DNA of 64,000 nucleotides from Falsiroseomonas stagni DSM 19981 (GTDB taxonomy: Bacteria > Pseudomonadota > Alphaproteobacteria > Acetobacterales > Acetobacteraceae): assembly GCF_900114315.1 (NCBI RefSeq), contig NZ_FOSQ01000005.1:62001-126000 (forward strand), written 5' to 3'. Both the position numbers and the translations under genes were made by a program. Positions 1 through 10,575 of this stretch are shown here, one piece after another; within the stretch, counting starts at the first letter, position 1; each line of letters starts with the position of its first letter. Below the pieces are notes generated by a model. It saw nothing but the letters and a program-made list of their open reading frames with translations. It did not search any database and was not told the DNA's origin.

Positions 1-1175
1 CCTCGCTCAGTTCCAGTTCCAGGCGACGCGCGGGCAGCGCGCTCGCCGCCAGCGCATCCGCCACCAGCCGCGGCAGCATCTCCTCCCGCAACTGGGTGGG
101 GGAGATGTTGACCGTGACGCGGAGATGCTCCGGCCAGGTCGCCGCATCCCGGCACGCCTGGCGCAGCACCTGGTCGCCGAACTGCGTGATGAGGCCCGTC
201 TCCTCCGCCAGCGGCACGAATTCAACCGGGGAGACGAAGCCGCGCGTCGGATGCCGCCAGCGGGCCAGCGCCTCGAACCCCGCCAGGCGGCGGGTCGCGG
301 CGGCGATGATGGGCTGGTAGTGCACCTCGATCTGCCGCTGGGCCAGCGCCTGGCGCAGATCGGCTTCCGCCAAGCGGATGCTCTGCGCGCCGCGCAGCGC
401 GGCGGGGGCGAAGATCGCCAGGCGATCGCCTGTGCCCGGCCTTGCCGTGGACAGCGCGAGTTCCGCATCCCGCATCAGCGCATCCGGATCCGACCCGTCT
501 TCGGAGACGGCGACGCCGACCCGCGTCGCCAGCAGCGTCGTCCCGTCGCCCGTCGCGACCGGCACCGCCATGTCGCGCAGCAGGGCGGCGGACAATTCAT
601 GCACGGTGGCGGCGGGGCAGCCCGCCAGCAGGACGGCGAAATCATCCGCCCCGATACGCGCCGCGACGGCGCCCGGGGGCAGGCGGCGCGCGATGCGGGT
701 GGCGGCGATCCGCACCGCCTCCTCCGCCGCCGCGCGGCCGAATTCGGCGCGGTGCCCTTCCAGGCTGACCAGCAGGATGGCGGCGTTGTCCGGGCGTTCC
801 GCATAGGCCCAGGCGCCGCGCACCGCCCGGCCTTCCTTCAGGCAGGTCGCCATCGGGCATTCGTCATGCGGCAGTTCCGACCCGTCCGGCGCCAGGATCC
901 GCCAGGACCCGCACCAGCGCTGGTCATGCAGGGCGGGGCGCCAGCCCCACAGCGTGGCGGCGGCCTCATTTGTAATAGGTCAGCGTCCCCGCAACATCCG
1001 TGGTGTAGACCGCTACGCCCAGCGCATCGATCAGCGGCCGCGCCGCCTGCCGCCCATCTGCCGCCCCGTCGTCCCGGCCCAGATGGTCGATGAAGGCGGC
1101 CAGATCGTCCGACATGGGCAAAAGGTCCGGATGAGGAATGCCGGAAGCGGGAGCAAGCCTGGCCAAGCCGTCCAT
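1..1175 (-). pseudogene. PAS-GGDEF-EAL signalling protein, frameshifted, 3' end beyond window
   Basis: Cyclic-di-GMP phosphodiesterase-type protein, incomplete at the left edge. Reading starts with ATG at 1175. The PAS core (VYTTDVAGTLTYY) runs into a stop at 966-968, but the downstream frame continues the PAS fold exactly (EAAATLWGW, then HDECPMA). Removing one A from the AAA at 969-971 would restore YYNEAA. After the PAS comes a degenerate GGDEF domain (RIGADDFAVLL instead of GGDEF, so probably no cyclase activity). An EAL domain follows with HYQPI, FEALARW and VNISPTQL, and the gene leaves the window at LELELSE. The frameshift lies in a homopolymer, so a sequencing error is possible. If it is real, the EAL output is lost. 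The family assignment is firm; functional status is uncertain. Confidence 0.82.
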
Positions 1176-1311
1176 GGGCGCCTCGCGGATTCGGGTCGGT
1201 GAAATCGCCAGGGCAGACGATTCCTTACAATCGCTAACGCCTAGTTGATCGCTCGCATGCCAGAGGCAAGGCGTGGTTGCAAAACAAACTTAAATTCATT
1301 CCGCTTGGCGA
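1176..1311. other. AT-richer gap upstream of the PAS-EAL gene
   Basis: No gene. The stretch 1215-1305 is clearly richer in A/T than its surroundings and lies between the end of the TetR gene and the start of the PAS-EAL gene, both on the minus strand. It is the likely promoter region of the latter. No specific -35/-10 pair is convincing. Confidence 0.35.
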
Positions 1312-1977
1312 TCACGCCGCGGGCCGCGCCGCCGCCCCGTGCAGGAAGATGGCCACCGCCCGCCGCGCCAGCCCCGCCACCTCCGCCCCGTCCGGCGACG
1401 CCCGCAGGCCCAGCAGCAGCTTGATCTGCACCGCCCCCAGCGCCATGCCGAGCAGCAGCCGCGCGCCGGCTTCCGCATCCTCCAGCAGCAGCCGCCCGCG
1501 GCCGATCTCCCGTTCCAACCGCCGCTGAAGGGTGGTGGCGCCCCGGGCCAGGATCACGCGGTGGAAGGATTCGGCCAGTTCGGGCGTCCGTCCGCCCTCC
1601 GCGATCACCAGGCGGAAGATCGCGGTCTGCCGGGCGGAGAGCAACTGTCCCGCCGCCTGTTCCAGGATTCCGGCCAGGCCGGCCGCCAGATCCTCCGTCT
1701 CGCCCTCCGACTCCGGCAGCGCATGGACGGGGGCGAGCGCGGCGGCGATGCAGGCCTCGAACAGCGCCGCCTTGGAGGGGAAGTGCTGGTAGAGCGTGCG
1801 CTTGGACATGCCCGCCAGGCGCGCCACGTCATCCAGCCGCGCCTCCGCATAGCCATCCCGCAGGAAGACCTGCCCCGCAGCCTCGCACAGCAGGCGGGCG
1901 CGTTGCGGGCCGGGCATCCTCGCCCGCCCCGGCCCGCGTCGCGGTGCCGCCGCCACGCGGCCCAGCAAGGCGGTCAC
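1312..1977 (-). CDS. TetR/AcrR-family transcriptional regulator
   Basis: A 221-residue TetR-type repressor. The N-terminal helix-turn-helix is clear around residues 30-75 ([21 protein letters not shown]). The rest is an all-helical ligand-binding/dimer domain typical of AcrR-like regulators. The start is a GTG at 1977 whose GTGA overlaps the TGA of the pump gene, implying translational coupling. A later Met (residue 21) is the alternative start. It is the last gene of the fusion protein - pump - regulator operon, so it probably represses its own operon. The palindrome at 6403-6427 is the candidate operator. The ligand is unknown. Confidence 0.88.
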   Translation of the reverse strand: MTALLGRVAAAPRRGPGRARMPGPQRARLLCEAAGQVFLRDGYAEARLDDVARLAGMSKRTLYQHFPSKAALFEACIAAALAPVHALPESEGETEDLAAGLAGILEQAAGQLLSARQTAIFRLVIAEGGRTPELAESFHRVILARGATTLQRRLEREIGRGRLLLEDAEAGARLLLGMALGAVQIKLLLGLRASPDGAEVAGLARRAVAIFLHGAAARPAA

Positions 1978-4900
1978 TCCCCGGGCGCGGGGATGGCCGC
2001 GGCGGGGGGGGCGCCCTGCTTCGCGCGGGCGGGCTTGGTGCGGAACAGCCGCAGCACCAGCATGAAGAACACCGGCACGAAGATGATGGCGAGCACCGTG
2101 CCCGTCACCACGCCGCCGATCACGCCGGTGCCGATCGCGTTCTGCCCGCCCGATCCCGCGCCCGTCGCGATGGCCAGCGGCACCACGCCCAGCGTGAAGG
2201 CCAGCGACGTCATGATGATGGGGCGCAGCCGCTGCCGCGCCGCCACCGCTGTCGCCTCCATCACGCTGCGCCCGTGGTCGAAGCCTTCCTTCGCGAATTC
2301 GACGATCAGGATGGCGTTCTTCGCCGTCAGCCCGATCGTCGTCAGCAGCCCCACCTGGAAATAGATGTCGTTCGACATGCCCCGCATGATGCTGGCCACC
2401 ACGGCGCCGAGGATGCCGAGCGGCACCACCAGCATCACCGCCGTCGGGATCGACCAGCTTTCATACAGCGCCGCCAGGCAGAGGAAGACGACGAGCAGCG
2501 AGATGGCATAGAGCGCCGGCGCCTGGCCCGACGAACGCCGTTCCTCGAAGGACAGGCCCGACCAGTCGAAGCCGATCCCGGGTGGCAGCTGCGCCGCCAG
2601 CCGTTCCATCTCCGCCATCGCCTGGCCGGTGGTGTAGCCCGGCGCCGGCCCGCCCTGGATCTCCCGCGACGCGATGCCGTTGAAGCGTTCGAGGCGCGGG
2701 GACCCATAGACCCATTCCGTCCGCCCGAAGGCGGAGAAGGGCACCATCTGCCCCTGGGCGTTGCGGACGAACCAGCGGTCCAGATCGCCCGGCAGCATCC
2801 GCGCCGCCGCATCGCCCTGCATGTAGACGCGCTTGATGCGGCCGCGATCCATGAAGTCGTTGACGTAGGTCGCACCCCAGGCAGTGGACAGCGTGGTGTT
2901 CACGTCGGTGATGGACAGGCCGAGCGCGCTGGCGCGCTCCCAATCCACCAGCAGGCGAAACTGCGCTTCGTCATTCAGCCCGTTGGGACGCACGCCGGCC
3001 AGGATCGGGCTCTGCCCCGCGAGCCCCAGCAGCTGGTTGCGCGCCTCCATCAGCCTGGCGTGGCCGAGCCCGGCGCGATCCAGCAGTTGGAAGGTGAAGC
3101 CCGTGGCGTTGCCGAGTTCCGTGATGGCGGGCGGCGAGAAGGAGATGACGATCGCATCCTGCCAGCCCGCGAAGCGCCGGTTGATGCGCGCCGTCAGCGC
3201 CTGGACCTTGTTCTCCGCCCCCGGCCGGTCCGCCCAGGGCCGCAGGCTGATGAAGCCGAGGCCCGAATTCTGCCCGCGGCCGCCGAAGCTGAAGCCGTTG
3301 ATGGTGAAGATCGAGGCGACGACGCCGCTCTCCTCCTCCCGCAGGTAGCGCGTGATCTCATCCAGCGTGCGCTGCGTGCGTTCCGTGGTGGCGCCGGGCG
3401 GGCCGATCACCTGCACGAAGGCGGTGCCCTGGTCCTCATTCGGCAGGAAGCCGCCGGGCAGGCGCAGGAAGGAATAGCCCAGCGCGGCGATCAGCGCGGC
3501 ATAGACCACCATCATGCGCCAGGGCCGCTTCATGCTACCGCGGATGCCGCGTTCATAGACCTTCGACCCGCGGTAGAAATTGCGGTTGAACCAGCCGAAG
3601 AAGCCCCGCGTGCCCTGGCCCGGCTTGTGCGGCTTCAGCAGCGTGGCGCAGAGCACGGGGGTGAAGAAGATCGCGACCGCGACGGACAGCCCCATGGCGG
3701 TGGCGATGGTGATCGAGAACTGCCGGTAGATCACGCCCACCGACCCGCCGAAGAAGGCCATGGGCAGGAACACCGCCGACAGCACCAGGCCGATGCCGAC
3801 CAGCGCGCCGGTGATCTGGTCCATCGATTTGCGCGTGGCCTCGAGCGGGGAGAGGTGTTCCTCCCCCATCAGCCGCTCCACATTCTCCACCACCACGATG
3901 GCGTCATCGACCAGCAGGCCGATGGCCAGCACCAGGCCGAACATGGTCAGCGAATTGATGGAGTATCCCGCCGCCGCCAGCATCGCGAAGGTGCCCAGCA
4001 GCACGACGGGGATCGCCAGCGTCGGGATCAGCGTGGCGCGCCAGTTCTGCAGGAACAGGAACATCACGAGGAAGACGAGGACCACCGCCTCCACCAGCGT
4101 GTGCATCACGCTGGTGATGGACAGGCGCACGAAGGGCGTGGTGTCCAGCGGGTAGACCACCTCCAGCCCCTGCGGGAAATTGGGCTTCAGCCGTTCGATG
4201 GTCGCGCGGACATTGTTGGCGGTGTCCAGCGCATTGGCGCCACTCGCCAGCCGGATGCCGATGCCGGCGGAAGGCTGGCCGTTGAAGCGGGTGGTGAAGG
4301 CGTAGTTCTCCGCCCCGATCTCGACCCGCGCCACGTCCCGCAGCCGCACCTGCGACCCGTCCGCCCGCACGCGCAGCAGGATGGAGGCGAATTCCTGCGG
4401 CGTCTGCAGGTAGGACGGCCCGATGATGGTGGCGTTGAGCTGCTGCCCCTGCACCTGGGGCAGCGCCCCCATCTCACCGGAGGAGACCTGGACATTCTGC
4501 GCGCGGATGGCGTTGGCGACATCGCCCGGCGTCATGCCGTAGTTCAGCAGGCGGGCAGGATCGAGCCAGATGCGCATCGCGTATTGCGCGCCGAAGACCT
4601 GGTAGTCACCCACCCCCGGCGTGCGGCTGATCGGGTCCTGCACGCTGGTGACGAGGAAGTCGGAGATGTCGGTATTCGCCATCGTGCCGTTGGTGGACAC
4701 GAAGCCCACGACCAGCAGGTAGTTGTTGCCGGATTTCGTGACGCGGATGCCCTGCTGCTGTACCACCAGCGGCAGGCGCGGCGTGGCGAGCTGCACCTTG
4801 TTCTGCACCTGCACCTGCGCGACATCGGGGTTGGTGCCCTGCGCGAAGGTCAGCTGGATGGTGGCGCTGCCATCCTTGGACGCGTTGGAGGAGAAATAGA

Positions 4901-5126
4901 GCAGGTTGTCGATGCCGCTCAGCTGCTGCTCGATGACCTGCACCACCGTGCTCTGCACCGTCTCCGCGGAGGCTCCGGGGTAGGAGACCTGGACCGAGAT
5001 CGCGGGCGGCGCGATGGCGGGATACTGCGCCACCGGCAGCGTGCGCAGCGCCAGCAGCCCGGCCAGCATGATGCCGATGGCGACCACCCAGGCGAAGACC
5101 GGGCGGTCGATGAAGAACCGTGCCAT
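1974..5126 (-). CDS. RND multidrug efflux pump, HAE1 (AcrB/MexB-like) family
   Basis: A 1050-residue inner-membrane drug/proton antiporter, the normal length for AcrB-type pumps. The N-terminus ([17 protein letters not shown]) is classic. The proton-relay double Asp sits in the fourth membrane helix ([17 protein letters not shown], about residue 405). The matching Lys is in [17 protein letters not shown] near residue 940. Two large periplasmic porter loops are present. It lies 4 bases after the membrane-fusion gene and overlaps the regulator. No outer-membrane factor is encoded nearby, so a TolC-type partner must come from elsewhere. Substrates cannot be read from sequence; amphiphilic drugs are typical of the family. 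Confidence 0.96.
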   Translation of the reverse strand: MARFFIDRPVFAWVVAIGIMLAGLLALRTLPVAQYPAIAPPAISVQVSYPGASAETVQSTVVQVIEQQLSGIDNLLYFSSNASKDGSATIQLTFAQGTNPDVAQVQVQNKVQLATPRLPLVVQQQGIRVTKSGNNYLLVVGFVSTNGTMANTDISDFLVTSVQDPISRTPGVGDYQVFGAQYAMRIWLDPARLLNYGMTPGDVANAIRAQNVQVSSGEMGALPQVQGQQLNATIIGPSYLQTPQEFASILLRVRADGSQVRLRDVARVEIGAENYAFTTRFNGQPSAGIGIRLASGANALDTANNVRATIERLKPNFPQGLEVVYPLDTTPFVRLSITSVMHTLVEAVVLVFLVMFLFLQNWRATLIPTLAIPVVLLGTFAMLAAAGYSINSLTMFGLVLAIGLLVDDAIVVVENVERLMGEEHLSPLEATRKSMDQITGALVGIGLVLSAVFLPMAFFGGSVGVIYRQFSITIATAMGLSVAVAIFFTPVLCATLLKPHKPGQGTRGFFGWFNRNFYRGSKVYERGIRGSMKRPWRMMVVYAALIAALGYSFLRLPGGFLPNEDQGTAFVQVIGPPGATTERTQRTLDEITRYLREEESGVVASIFTINGFSFGGRGQNSGLGFISLRPWADRPGAENKVQALTARINRRFAGWQDAIVISFSPPAITELGNATGFTFQLLDRAGLGHARLMEARNQLLGLAGQSPILAGVRPNGLNDEAQFRLLVDWERASALGLSITDVNTTLSTAWGATYVNDFMDRGRIKRVYMQGDAAARMLPGDLDRWFVRNAQGQMVPFSAFGRTEWVYGSPRLERFNGIASREIQGGPAPGYTTGQAMAEMERLAAQLPPGIGFDWSGLSFEERRSSGQAPALYAISLLVVFLCLAALYESWSIPTAVMLVVPLGILGAVVASIMRGMSNDIYFQVGLLTTIGLTAKNAILIVEFAKEGFDHGRSVMEATAVAARQRLRPIIMTSLAFTLGVVPLAIATGAGSGGQNAIGTGVIGGVVTGTVLAIIFVPVFFMLVLRLFRTKPARAKQGAPPAAAIPAPGE

Positions 5127-5130
5127 CGCC

Positions 5131-6318
5131 TCAGCTGCCCGCGCGGGCCACGGGGGCGGCGCGTTCGGTCGGGTTCACCCGCGCGCCGGGGCGGATGCGC
5201 TGCACGCCCTCCACCACCACGCGGTCACCGGGGACGACGCCTTCCGTCACCAGCCAGTCCGTGCCGATGGCGCGCGTCGTGCGCAAGGTCCGCGCCTCCA
5301 CCACGTTCTGGGCATTCACGACGAAGGCCATGGGCTCACCCCGCGGGGTGCGGGACACCGCCTGCTGCGGCACCAGCAGCGCGCGGTCGGTGACGCCTTC
5401 CTCCACCTCCGCGCGCACGAACATGCCGGGCAGCAGCAGCTGGTCCGGGTTCGGGAAGACCGCGCGCATGGTGACGGACCCCGTGCCCTGGTCCACGATC
5501 ACCTCGCTGAACTGGATCTCCCCGGGATGCGCGTAGCGGGACCCGTCCTCCAGGATCAGGGATGCCGAGGCCAGGTCGATGGAGGGACGCCGCAGCGCGC
5601 CGCTCGCGACATCCCGCCGCTGCTGCAGCAGCGCGGCACTCGGCTGCGTCACATCCACATAGATGGGGTCGAGCTGCGTCACCGTGACCAGCGCCGCCGC
5701 CTGGTTCGCCGTCACCAGCGCGCCCGGCGTCACGGTGGAACGCCCCGTGCGGCCATTGATGGGGGAGGAGACGCGCGTGAAGGCCAGGTCGATGCGCGCC
5801 GTCTCCAGCGCCGCCCGGGCGGACATCACATCGGCCTGCGCCGTGCGGAAGGCCGCTTCGGCATTCTCCAAATTCTGCTGCGACACGGCCTGCGCCTGCG
5901 CCAGGGACCGGTAGCGCGTCGCCGTGCCGCCGGCCGCGCGTTCCGTCGCCTCCGCCCGCGCCAGCGCGGCTTCCGCGCGGCGGACGGCTGCTTCCAGCGT
6001 GGCGGGGTCGATCTGGAACAGGGGCTGGCCGGCGGAGACGCGTTCGCCTTCCGTGAACAGCCTTTCCCGCAGCACGCCGCCGACCTGCGGCCGCACTTCC
6101 GCGACGCGATAGGGCGCGGTGCGGCCGGGCAGCGTCGTCGTCACCGGCACTTCCTTGCGTTCCAGCGTCACCACCGTGACGGCGGGCGGCGGGGGCGGCG
6201 CGCCCTGCGCCGCCGCCGGCTTCGGCGGTTCGTCGCAGGATGCCAGGACGCCCAGCATGGCGAGGCAGGGCAGCAGGCGGCGCGGCAGGGTGTGCCGCAA
6301 GCCGGGGGAGGGGTGCAT
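5131..6318 (-). CDS. RND efflux periplasmic adaptor (membrane-fusion lipoprotein)
   Basis: A 395-residue AcrA/MexA-type adaptor linking the RND pump to an outer-membrane channel. The ATG at 6318 was chosen because it gives a lipoprotein signal ending in GVLASC, with lipidated Cys at about residue 28. An ATG-less extension upstream has no signal features. The lipoyl/barrel-sandwich halves are visible ([19 protein letters not shown] and [10 protein letters not shown]), separated by an Ala/Arg-rich coiled-coil hairpin at about residues 110-180. It is the first gene of the efflux operon, followed after 4 bases by the pump. Confidence 0.93.
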   Translation of the reverse strand: MHPSPGLRHTLPRRLLPCLAMLGVLASCDEPPKPAAAQGAPPPPPAVTVVTLERKEVPVTTTLPGRTAPYRVAEVRPQVGGVLRERLFTEGERVSAGQPLFQIDPATLEAAVRRAEAALARAEATERAAGGTATRYRSLAQAQAVSQQNLENAEAAFRTAQADVMSARAALETARIDLAFTRVSSPINGRTGRSTVTPGALVTANQAAALVTVTQLDPIYVDVTQPSAALLQQRRDVASGALRRPSIDLASASLILEDGSRYAHPGEIQFSEVIVDQGTGSVTMRAVFPNPDQLLLPGMFVRAEVEEGVTDRALLVPQQAVSRTPRGEPMAFVVNAQNVVEARTLRTTRAIGTDWLVTEGVVPGDRVVVEGVQRIRPGARVNPTERAAPVARAGS

Positions 6319-6402
6319 GCGACCTCGATGAAACGCGTCTTTGTCGGGTTCGGAAACTGGCGCGTTTCCAGCCCGAGTCAACATAACTTGCTGCAACGCA
6401 GC

Positions 6403-6427
6403 GTAACGGCTGTCCGCCAGCCGTTAC
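6403..6427. promoter_or_regulatory. Perfect palindrome, candidate TetR operator
   Basis: GTAACGGCTG and its exact reverse complement CAGCCGTTAC are separated by 5 bases. The element lies between the end of hyuB (6457) and the start of the efflux operon (6318). On the minus strand a TTGACT hexamer (6376-6381) follows about 20 bases later and could be a -35 box. There is no T-run after the palindrome, which argues against a hyuB terminator. The symmetry and size suit a TetR-family operator; binding by the operon's own regulator is inference. Confidence 0.5.
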
Positions 6428-6456
6428 ACCGGATCCTGCGCGCGGCGTCGGTTACG

Positions 6457-8100
6457 TCAGGCGTAGCCCATCCGCGTGTCGCGTTCGGTGGCCTCCGGCG
6501 CGCGATCAGCCGGCGGGCCGAAGCCGCCGCCGCCGCTGGTTTCCAGCCGCACGACGTCGCCCTGTTGCAGCTTCAGATTGTCCGTCTTGGGCGGGATCGG
6601 GCTTTCCGCACCCTCCCGCCGCAGAACCAGCGCGCCCGTCGCCGCCGGCCCGCCGCCGGCCAGGCCGTAGGGGGCATGGTCGAAGCGGTCCATGTTGGCG
6701 GTGAAGAAGCAGTGCGCGCTGTCGATGCGCCATTCCCGCACCAGGCCCAGCCCGCCGCGCCGCATCCCCGCGCCGCCGCTGCCATCGCGCAGCGCGTAGC
6801 GCAGCACGGTCAGCGGCAGCTGCGCCTCGATCATCTCGATCGGGATGTTGCTGTTGTTGTGCATCCCGCTGGCATAGGCGTTGACGCCATCCTTGGCGGG
6901 ATGCGCGCCCGATCCGCCGATCTCGATCTCCACCAGCACGTCGCGCTGGCCGCCATCCTTCACGGTCTGGAAGGTGGTGACGTAGCTGTTGCCGTAATAG
7001 GCGGCGGGGATGAGGTCCGGCACCGCCTGGTGCAGTGCGCCGTTCATGGCGTTCAGCAGCCGGTGCGACACCGCGATGCGATGCGCGACAGGCGCGGGAT
7101 GGCGCGCATTCACCACCAGGCCCTCCGGCGCCGTCACGCTGATCGGCCGGTAGCAGCCCGCCGACATGTGCAGCGACGCATCCGCGCAGCACATCAGCGC
7201 GAACATCACGGCTGCGTTGGTGGAAGCGAGCGTCGCATTGGTCGGCCCCGCCACCTGGGGCGAACAGCCGGAGAGATCGACGCGCGCCGTCTCCCCCTCG
7301 ATCTCCAGCCGCACATGCAGCCGGATGCGTTTCCCCAATTCGATGCCGTCATCGTCGAGGAAATCCTCGAACTCGTAGGTGCCGTCCGGCATCCGCCCGA
7401 TGGCCGCGCGCATGCCCGCCTCGCTCATGTCGAGGATGCGCGCACCCGCCTCGATCATCGCCGCCGCTCCAAAGCGGTTGGCGAGGCGCGTGAGGGCGGC
7501 GGCGCCCACTTCCAGGCTGGCAAGCTGGGACGACAGATCGCCCAGCAGCAGGTCCGGCTTGCGGATGTTCTGCCGGATCATCGCCCAGATGCCCTCGTTC
7601 CGCACGCCGCGGTCGATCAGCTTCACGGGCGGGATGCGCAGCCCCTCCTGGAAGATTTCCGTGGCTTTCGCGGCATAGGACCCGGCGACGAGGCCGCCGA
7701 CATCGATGTGATGGCAGAGCGTGCCGACGAAGGCGATGCGCGCGCCACCGTGGAAAACCGGCTTGAAGGCCAGGATGTCCGGCAGGTGCTGCCCGCCGCA
7801 ATAGGGATCGTTGAAGATCACCACATCGCCCTCGTGCCACTGCTCCGGCGGGACATGATCCGCCAGCAGCGCGCGCAGCGCGTGGGTCATGGAGTTGAGG
7901 TGGCCGGGGATGCGCGCGGATTGCGCGAGGTTCTGGCCTTCGGAATCGAAGACCGCGGTGGAGTAGTCCAGCAATTCGCGCACGATGGTGCTGCGGCTGG
8001 TCCGCCAGATCGTGATGTCCATCTCCGCCGCCGCCGCCGTCAGCGCGTTGCGGATCACCTCGATCTCGATAGGTCCCAATGGGGGGGCCAAGGTGCTCAT
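6457..8100 (-). CDS. Hydantoinase B/oxoprolinase family protein (HyuB-type)
   Basis: A 547-residue protein of the HyuB/oxoprolinase-B family, which with HyuA forms ATP-dependent enzymes opening hydantoin or 5-oxoproline rings, or related carboxylases. Family landmarks include IEVIRNALTAAAAEMDITIWRTS at the start (residues about 10-32), VFNDPYCGGQHLPDILAFKPVF-type sequence (DVVIFNDPYCGGQHLPD) near 100, and a Gly-rich C-terminal GGGGFGPPADR. The ATG at 8100 overlaps the HyuA stop (ATGA), which fixes the start and implies coupled translation. The true substrate cannot be told from sequence. Confidence 0.93.
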   Translation of the reverse strand: MSTLAPPLGPIEIEVIRNALTAAAAEMDITIWRTSRSTIVRELLDYSTAVFDSEGQNLAQSARIPGHLNSMTHALRALLADHVPPEQWHEGDVVIFNDPYCGGQHLPDILAFKPVFHGGARIAFVGTLCHHIDVGGLVAGSYAAKATEIFQEGLRIPPVKLIDRGVRNEGIWAMIRQNIRKPDLLLGDLSSQLASLEVGAAALTRLANRFGAAAMIEAGARILDMSEAGMRAAIGRMPDGTYEFEDFLDDDGIELGKRIRLHVRLEIEGETARVDLSGCSPQVAGPTNATLASTNAAVMFALMCCADASLHMSAGCYRPISVTAPEGLVVNARHPAPVAHRIAVSHRLLNAMNGALHQAVPDLIPAAYYGNSYVTTFQTVKDGGQRDVLVEIEIGGSGAHPAKDGVNAYASGMHNNSNIPIEMIEAQLPLTVLRYALRDGSGGAGMRRGGLGLVREWRIDSAHCFFTANMDRFDHAPYGLAGGGPAATGALVLRREGAESPIPPKTDNLKLQQGDVVRLETSGGGGFGPPADRAPEATERDTRMGYA

Positions 8101-10136
8101 GCCGCGATCCTCCGCGCGATGATCGCGCCCTCGGGGTCCAGCGCCGCGCGCCAGCCCGCGGCGATGACATGGGTGGCGAAGGCTTCCTCGATGATGGCGG
8201 GGCCCTCGATGGTGTCGGACAGCCGCAGCCTCTCCCGCCGCCACACCGGCCAGGCGGTCGCCGCGCCACCCTGCCAGACCTGGCGCGAGCCCGGTGCCGT
8301 CCCGCTCTCCGCCGGCGTCGCCACCGCCTCCTCCGGCTTGTCGAGCCGCCCGATGGCGGCGGCGCGGAGCGTCACGATCTCCACCGGATCACCCTCCGCC
8401 GCGTAGGAGAAGCGCGCGCGGTGCGTCGCGTGGAAGCGCGCCAGCAGCGGGGCCAGGGCAGGGGCTTCCGGCCAGGGCACCAGCAATTCGAAGGCCTGGC
8501 CGCGATAGCGAAGATCGGCCGAGACCTCGACCGCCCGCTGGCTGTCCGGCACGCCATCCGCCGCCAGCCGCGCATCGGCCTCCGCGCGCAGCCCCGCCAC
8601 TGCCTCCGCCAGCGCCGCCGCGTGGCTGTCCTCCGCCCGATACAGCCGCGACCGCGCGATGTCCTGCACCAGGTCGGAGAACAGGATGCCATAGGCGGAG
8701 AGCGTCCCGGGCTCCCGCGGCAGGACCACCTCCGTGATGCCCAACTCGTCCGCGACTTCGGTGGCGTGCAGCCCGCCCGCGCCGCCGAAGGAGAGCAGGG
8801 AGAAGGCACGGGGATCGAGCCCCTTCTCGAACAGCGAAAGCCGGACCGCCGCGGCGAGCTGCGCATTGGTCACGCGCAGCACCCCCTCCGCCGCCGCTTC
8901 GGTGGAGAGTGCGAGCTTCGCCCCGATCCGCGTCGCCATCGCATCCCGCGCGCCGGCCAGGTCCAGCGCCATCGCCCCGCCCAGGAAGAAATCCGGGTCC
9001 AGCCTGCCCAGCACCGCATTCGCATCCGTCACGGTGGGCTCCACGCCGCCGCGGGCGTAGCAGACCGGCCCCGGCCTCGCCCCCGCGCTGCGCGGCCCCG
9101 CCGTCAGCCGCCCCGCCGCATCGACGCTGGCGATGGAACCGCCGCCGGCGCCGATGGTCCTCATCTCGACCATCGGCAGGCGCACGGGCAGCCGATCGAC
9201 CTCCCCCTGCGTCACCAGCCCGATGACGTGGTCCTGCACGACGGAGACATCGAAGCTCGTCCCCCCCATATCCACCGCGACCAGGTTCGGCCTCCCCAGC
9301 CGGCGGGAGAGCCTCTCCGCCGCCAGCGCCCCGCCCGAGGGCCCGGACAGCAGCAGGCGCGCCGGCTGTTCCGCCGCCCGCGCCAGGCTGCACATGCCGC
9401 CATTCGACTGCACCAGGAAGATGCGCGGCCGGAACCCATCCTCGCCGAGGCGCGCCTCCAGCTTGGCGAGGTAGCGCTGCACCACCGGCATCAGCAGCGC
9501 GTTCAGCACCGTGGTGGACAGGCGTTCATATTCCCGGATTTCCGGGCTGATGTCGGAGGAGAGGCTGACCGGCACCCCCGGCAGCGCGGCCGCCACCGCA
9601 TCCCGCAGCGCGCGTTCATGCGCGGGGTTGGCATAGGCGTGCAGCAGCCCGATCGCGATGGCTTCCGGCGCCGCTTCCCGCAGCCGCTCCATCAGGCGCG
9701 AGAGGTCGCCGAGCGGCGCCTCCACGCTGCCATCGGCGCGCATCCGCTCCGCGACGCCGAAGCGGCGGTCGCGGTCGATCAGGCAGGGGAAGGGGTCCGG
9801 CGCCAGGCCGTAGATGTCGCGCCGCACATGGCGCGTGATCTCCAGCACATCCTCGAACCCCGCCGTGGTCAGCAGCACGCCGGCGGCGAGCTTGCGTTCC
9901 AGCACGGCGTTGGTGGCGATGGTCGTGCCGTGCAGCAGCAGGCCCACATCGGCCAGGGCGAAGCCGAATCGGCCCGCGGCCTGCCGGATGCCGGTCATCA
10001 ATCCCTCGGAGGGATCGGCCGGCGTCGTCGGCGCCTTCCAGGCCATCACGCGGCCGTGGCGCTGGTCCAGGATCTGGAAGTCCGTGAAGGTGCCACCGAT
10101 GTCGACAGCGATTCGAACAGGCTGGGCGACGCTCAT
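8097..10136 (-). CDS. Hydantoinase/oxoprolinase family protein (HyuA-type)
   Basis: A 679-residue ATP-binding subunit of the HyuA family with an actin-like ATPase fold. Visible phosphate-binding motifs are DIGGTFTD (residues 11-18), LLLHGTTIATNAVLER (about 87-102), VDMGGTSFDVSVV and IGAGGGSIASVD in the middle. The C-terminal part fits the family (FGGAGGLHATEVADELG). It is translationally coupled to HyuB. There is no allantoinase, racemase or transporter next to the pair. 5-oxoprolinase, N-methylhydantoinase or acetone-carboxylase-like activity are all possible. Confidence 0.93.
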   Translation of the reverse strand: MSVAQPVRIAVDIGGTFTDFQILDQRHGRVMAWKAPTTPADPSEGLMTGIRQAAGRFGFALADVGLLLHGTTIATNAVLERKLAAGVLLTTAGFEDVLEITRHVRRDIYGLAPDPFPCLIDRDRRFGVAERMRADGSVEAPLGDLSRLMERLREAAPEAIAIGLLHAYANPAHERALRDAVAAALPGVPVSLSSDISPEIREYERLSTTVLNALLMPVVQRYLAKLEARLGEDGFRPRIFLVQSNGGMCSLARAAEQPARLLLSGPSGGALAAERLSRRLGRPNLVAVDMGGTSFDVSVVQDHVIGLVTQGEVDRLPVRLPMVEMRTIGAGGGSIASVDAAGRLTAGPRSAGARPGPVCYARGGVEPTVTDANAVLGRLDPDFFLGGAMALDLAGARDAMATRIGAKLALSTEAAAEGVLRVTNAQLAAAVRLSLFEKGLDPRAFSLLSFGGAGGLHATEVADELGITEVVLPREPGTLSAYGILFSDLVQDIARSRLYRAEDSHAAALAEAVAGLRAEADARLAADGVPDSQRAVEVSADLRYRGQAFELLVPWPEAPALAPLLARFHATHRARFSYAAEGDPVEIVTLRAAAIGRLDKPEEAVATPAESGTAPGSRQVWQGGAATAWPVWRRERLRLSDTIEGPAIIEEAFATHVIAAGWRAALDPEGAIIARRIAA

Positions 10137-10227
10137 GCGTGCACGCGCCTGCGCTGGATGGGGGGCATCTGGTATCTCCGGTCACGACGGACCGGCAGCA
10201 TGGCCGCACCCAGGGGGATGCGGAAGG

Positions 10228-10255
10228 GGCGCCGGCCCCCGCGGGGGCCGGCGCC
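10228..10255 (-). terminator. Strong GC hairpin after the HU gene
   Basis: A perfect 13-bp inverted repeat (GGCGCCGGCCCCC and its complement) with only GC between the arms, directly downstream of the HU stop codon. It lacks a clear U-run. In this GC-rich genome it is still the most likely HU transcript end. Confidence 0.6.
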
Positions 10256-10263
10256 GCCGAGCC

Positions 10264-10575
10264 TCAGGCCTTCGCGGCCTTGCGCTTCGCCTTCTTCATG
10301 CCGGCCAGCGCGGCTTCCTTCAGCGCCGGGCTCGCCTTGAACTTCACCGTGGCGCCGGCCTTCACCTGCACCTTCTCACCGGTGCGCGGGTTCATCGCCG
10401 TGCGCTTCGCCGTCTCGCGCACCGCGAAGGCGCCGAAATCGGGAATCGTGAAGCGGCCCGTGGCCACGATCTCGGTCTTGATGGCCGCGATGATGTCCGC
10501 AGCGAGCTTGCCCGCGGCGTTCGCCGGCATCTCGGTGGACTTCACGATGACATCGGTGAGGAACTTCTTTGACAT
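10264..10575 (-). CDS. HU-family histone-like DNA-binding protein
   Basis: A 103-residue nucleoid protein. The HU/IHF signature is clear: IPDFGAFAVRETAKRTAMNP followed by TGEKVQVKAGATVKFK, the DNA-bending arm being the Arg/Asn-Pro segment. The C-terminus carries an extra Lys/Ala tail (MKKAKRKAAKA), as in several alphaproteobacterial HU variants. GGAG precedes the ATG at 10575. It is transcribed alone and ends in a strong hairpin. Confidence 0.95.
   Translation of the reverse strand: MSKKFLTDVIVKSTEMPANAAGKLAADIIAAIKTEIVATGRFTIPDFGAFAVRETAKRTAMNPRTGEKVQVKAGATVKFKASPALKEAALAGMKKAKRKAAKA

Noticed and set aside
1944-5393. Very long open frame on the plus strand opposite the RND pump
   Set aside because: Shadow of the pump gene: His/Arg/Asp-rich composition without domains, while the minus strand encodes a complete RND protein.
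5014-8406. Long plus-strand frame across the adaptor and HyuB
   Set aside because: Antisense shadow of two well supported genes, His/Arg-rich, no start signal.
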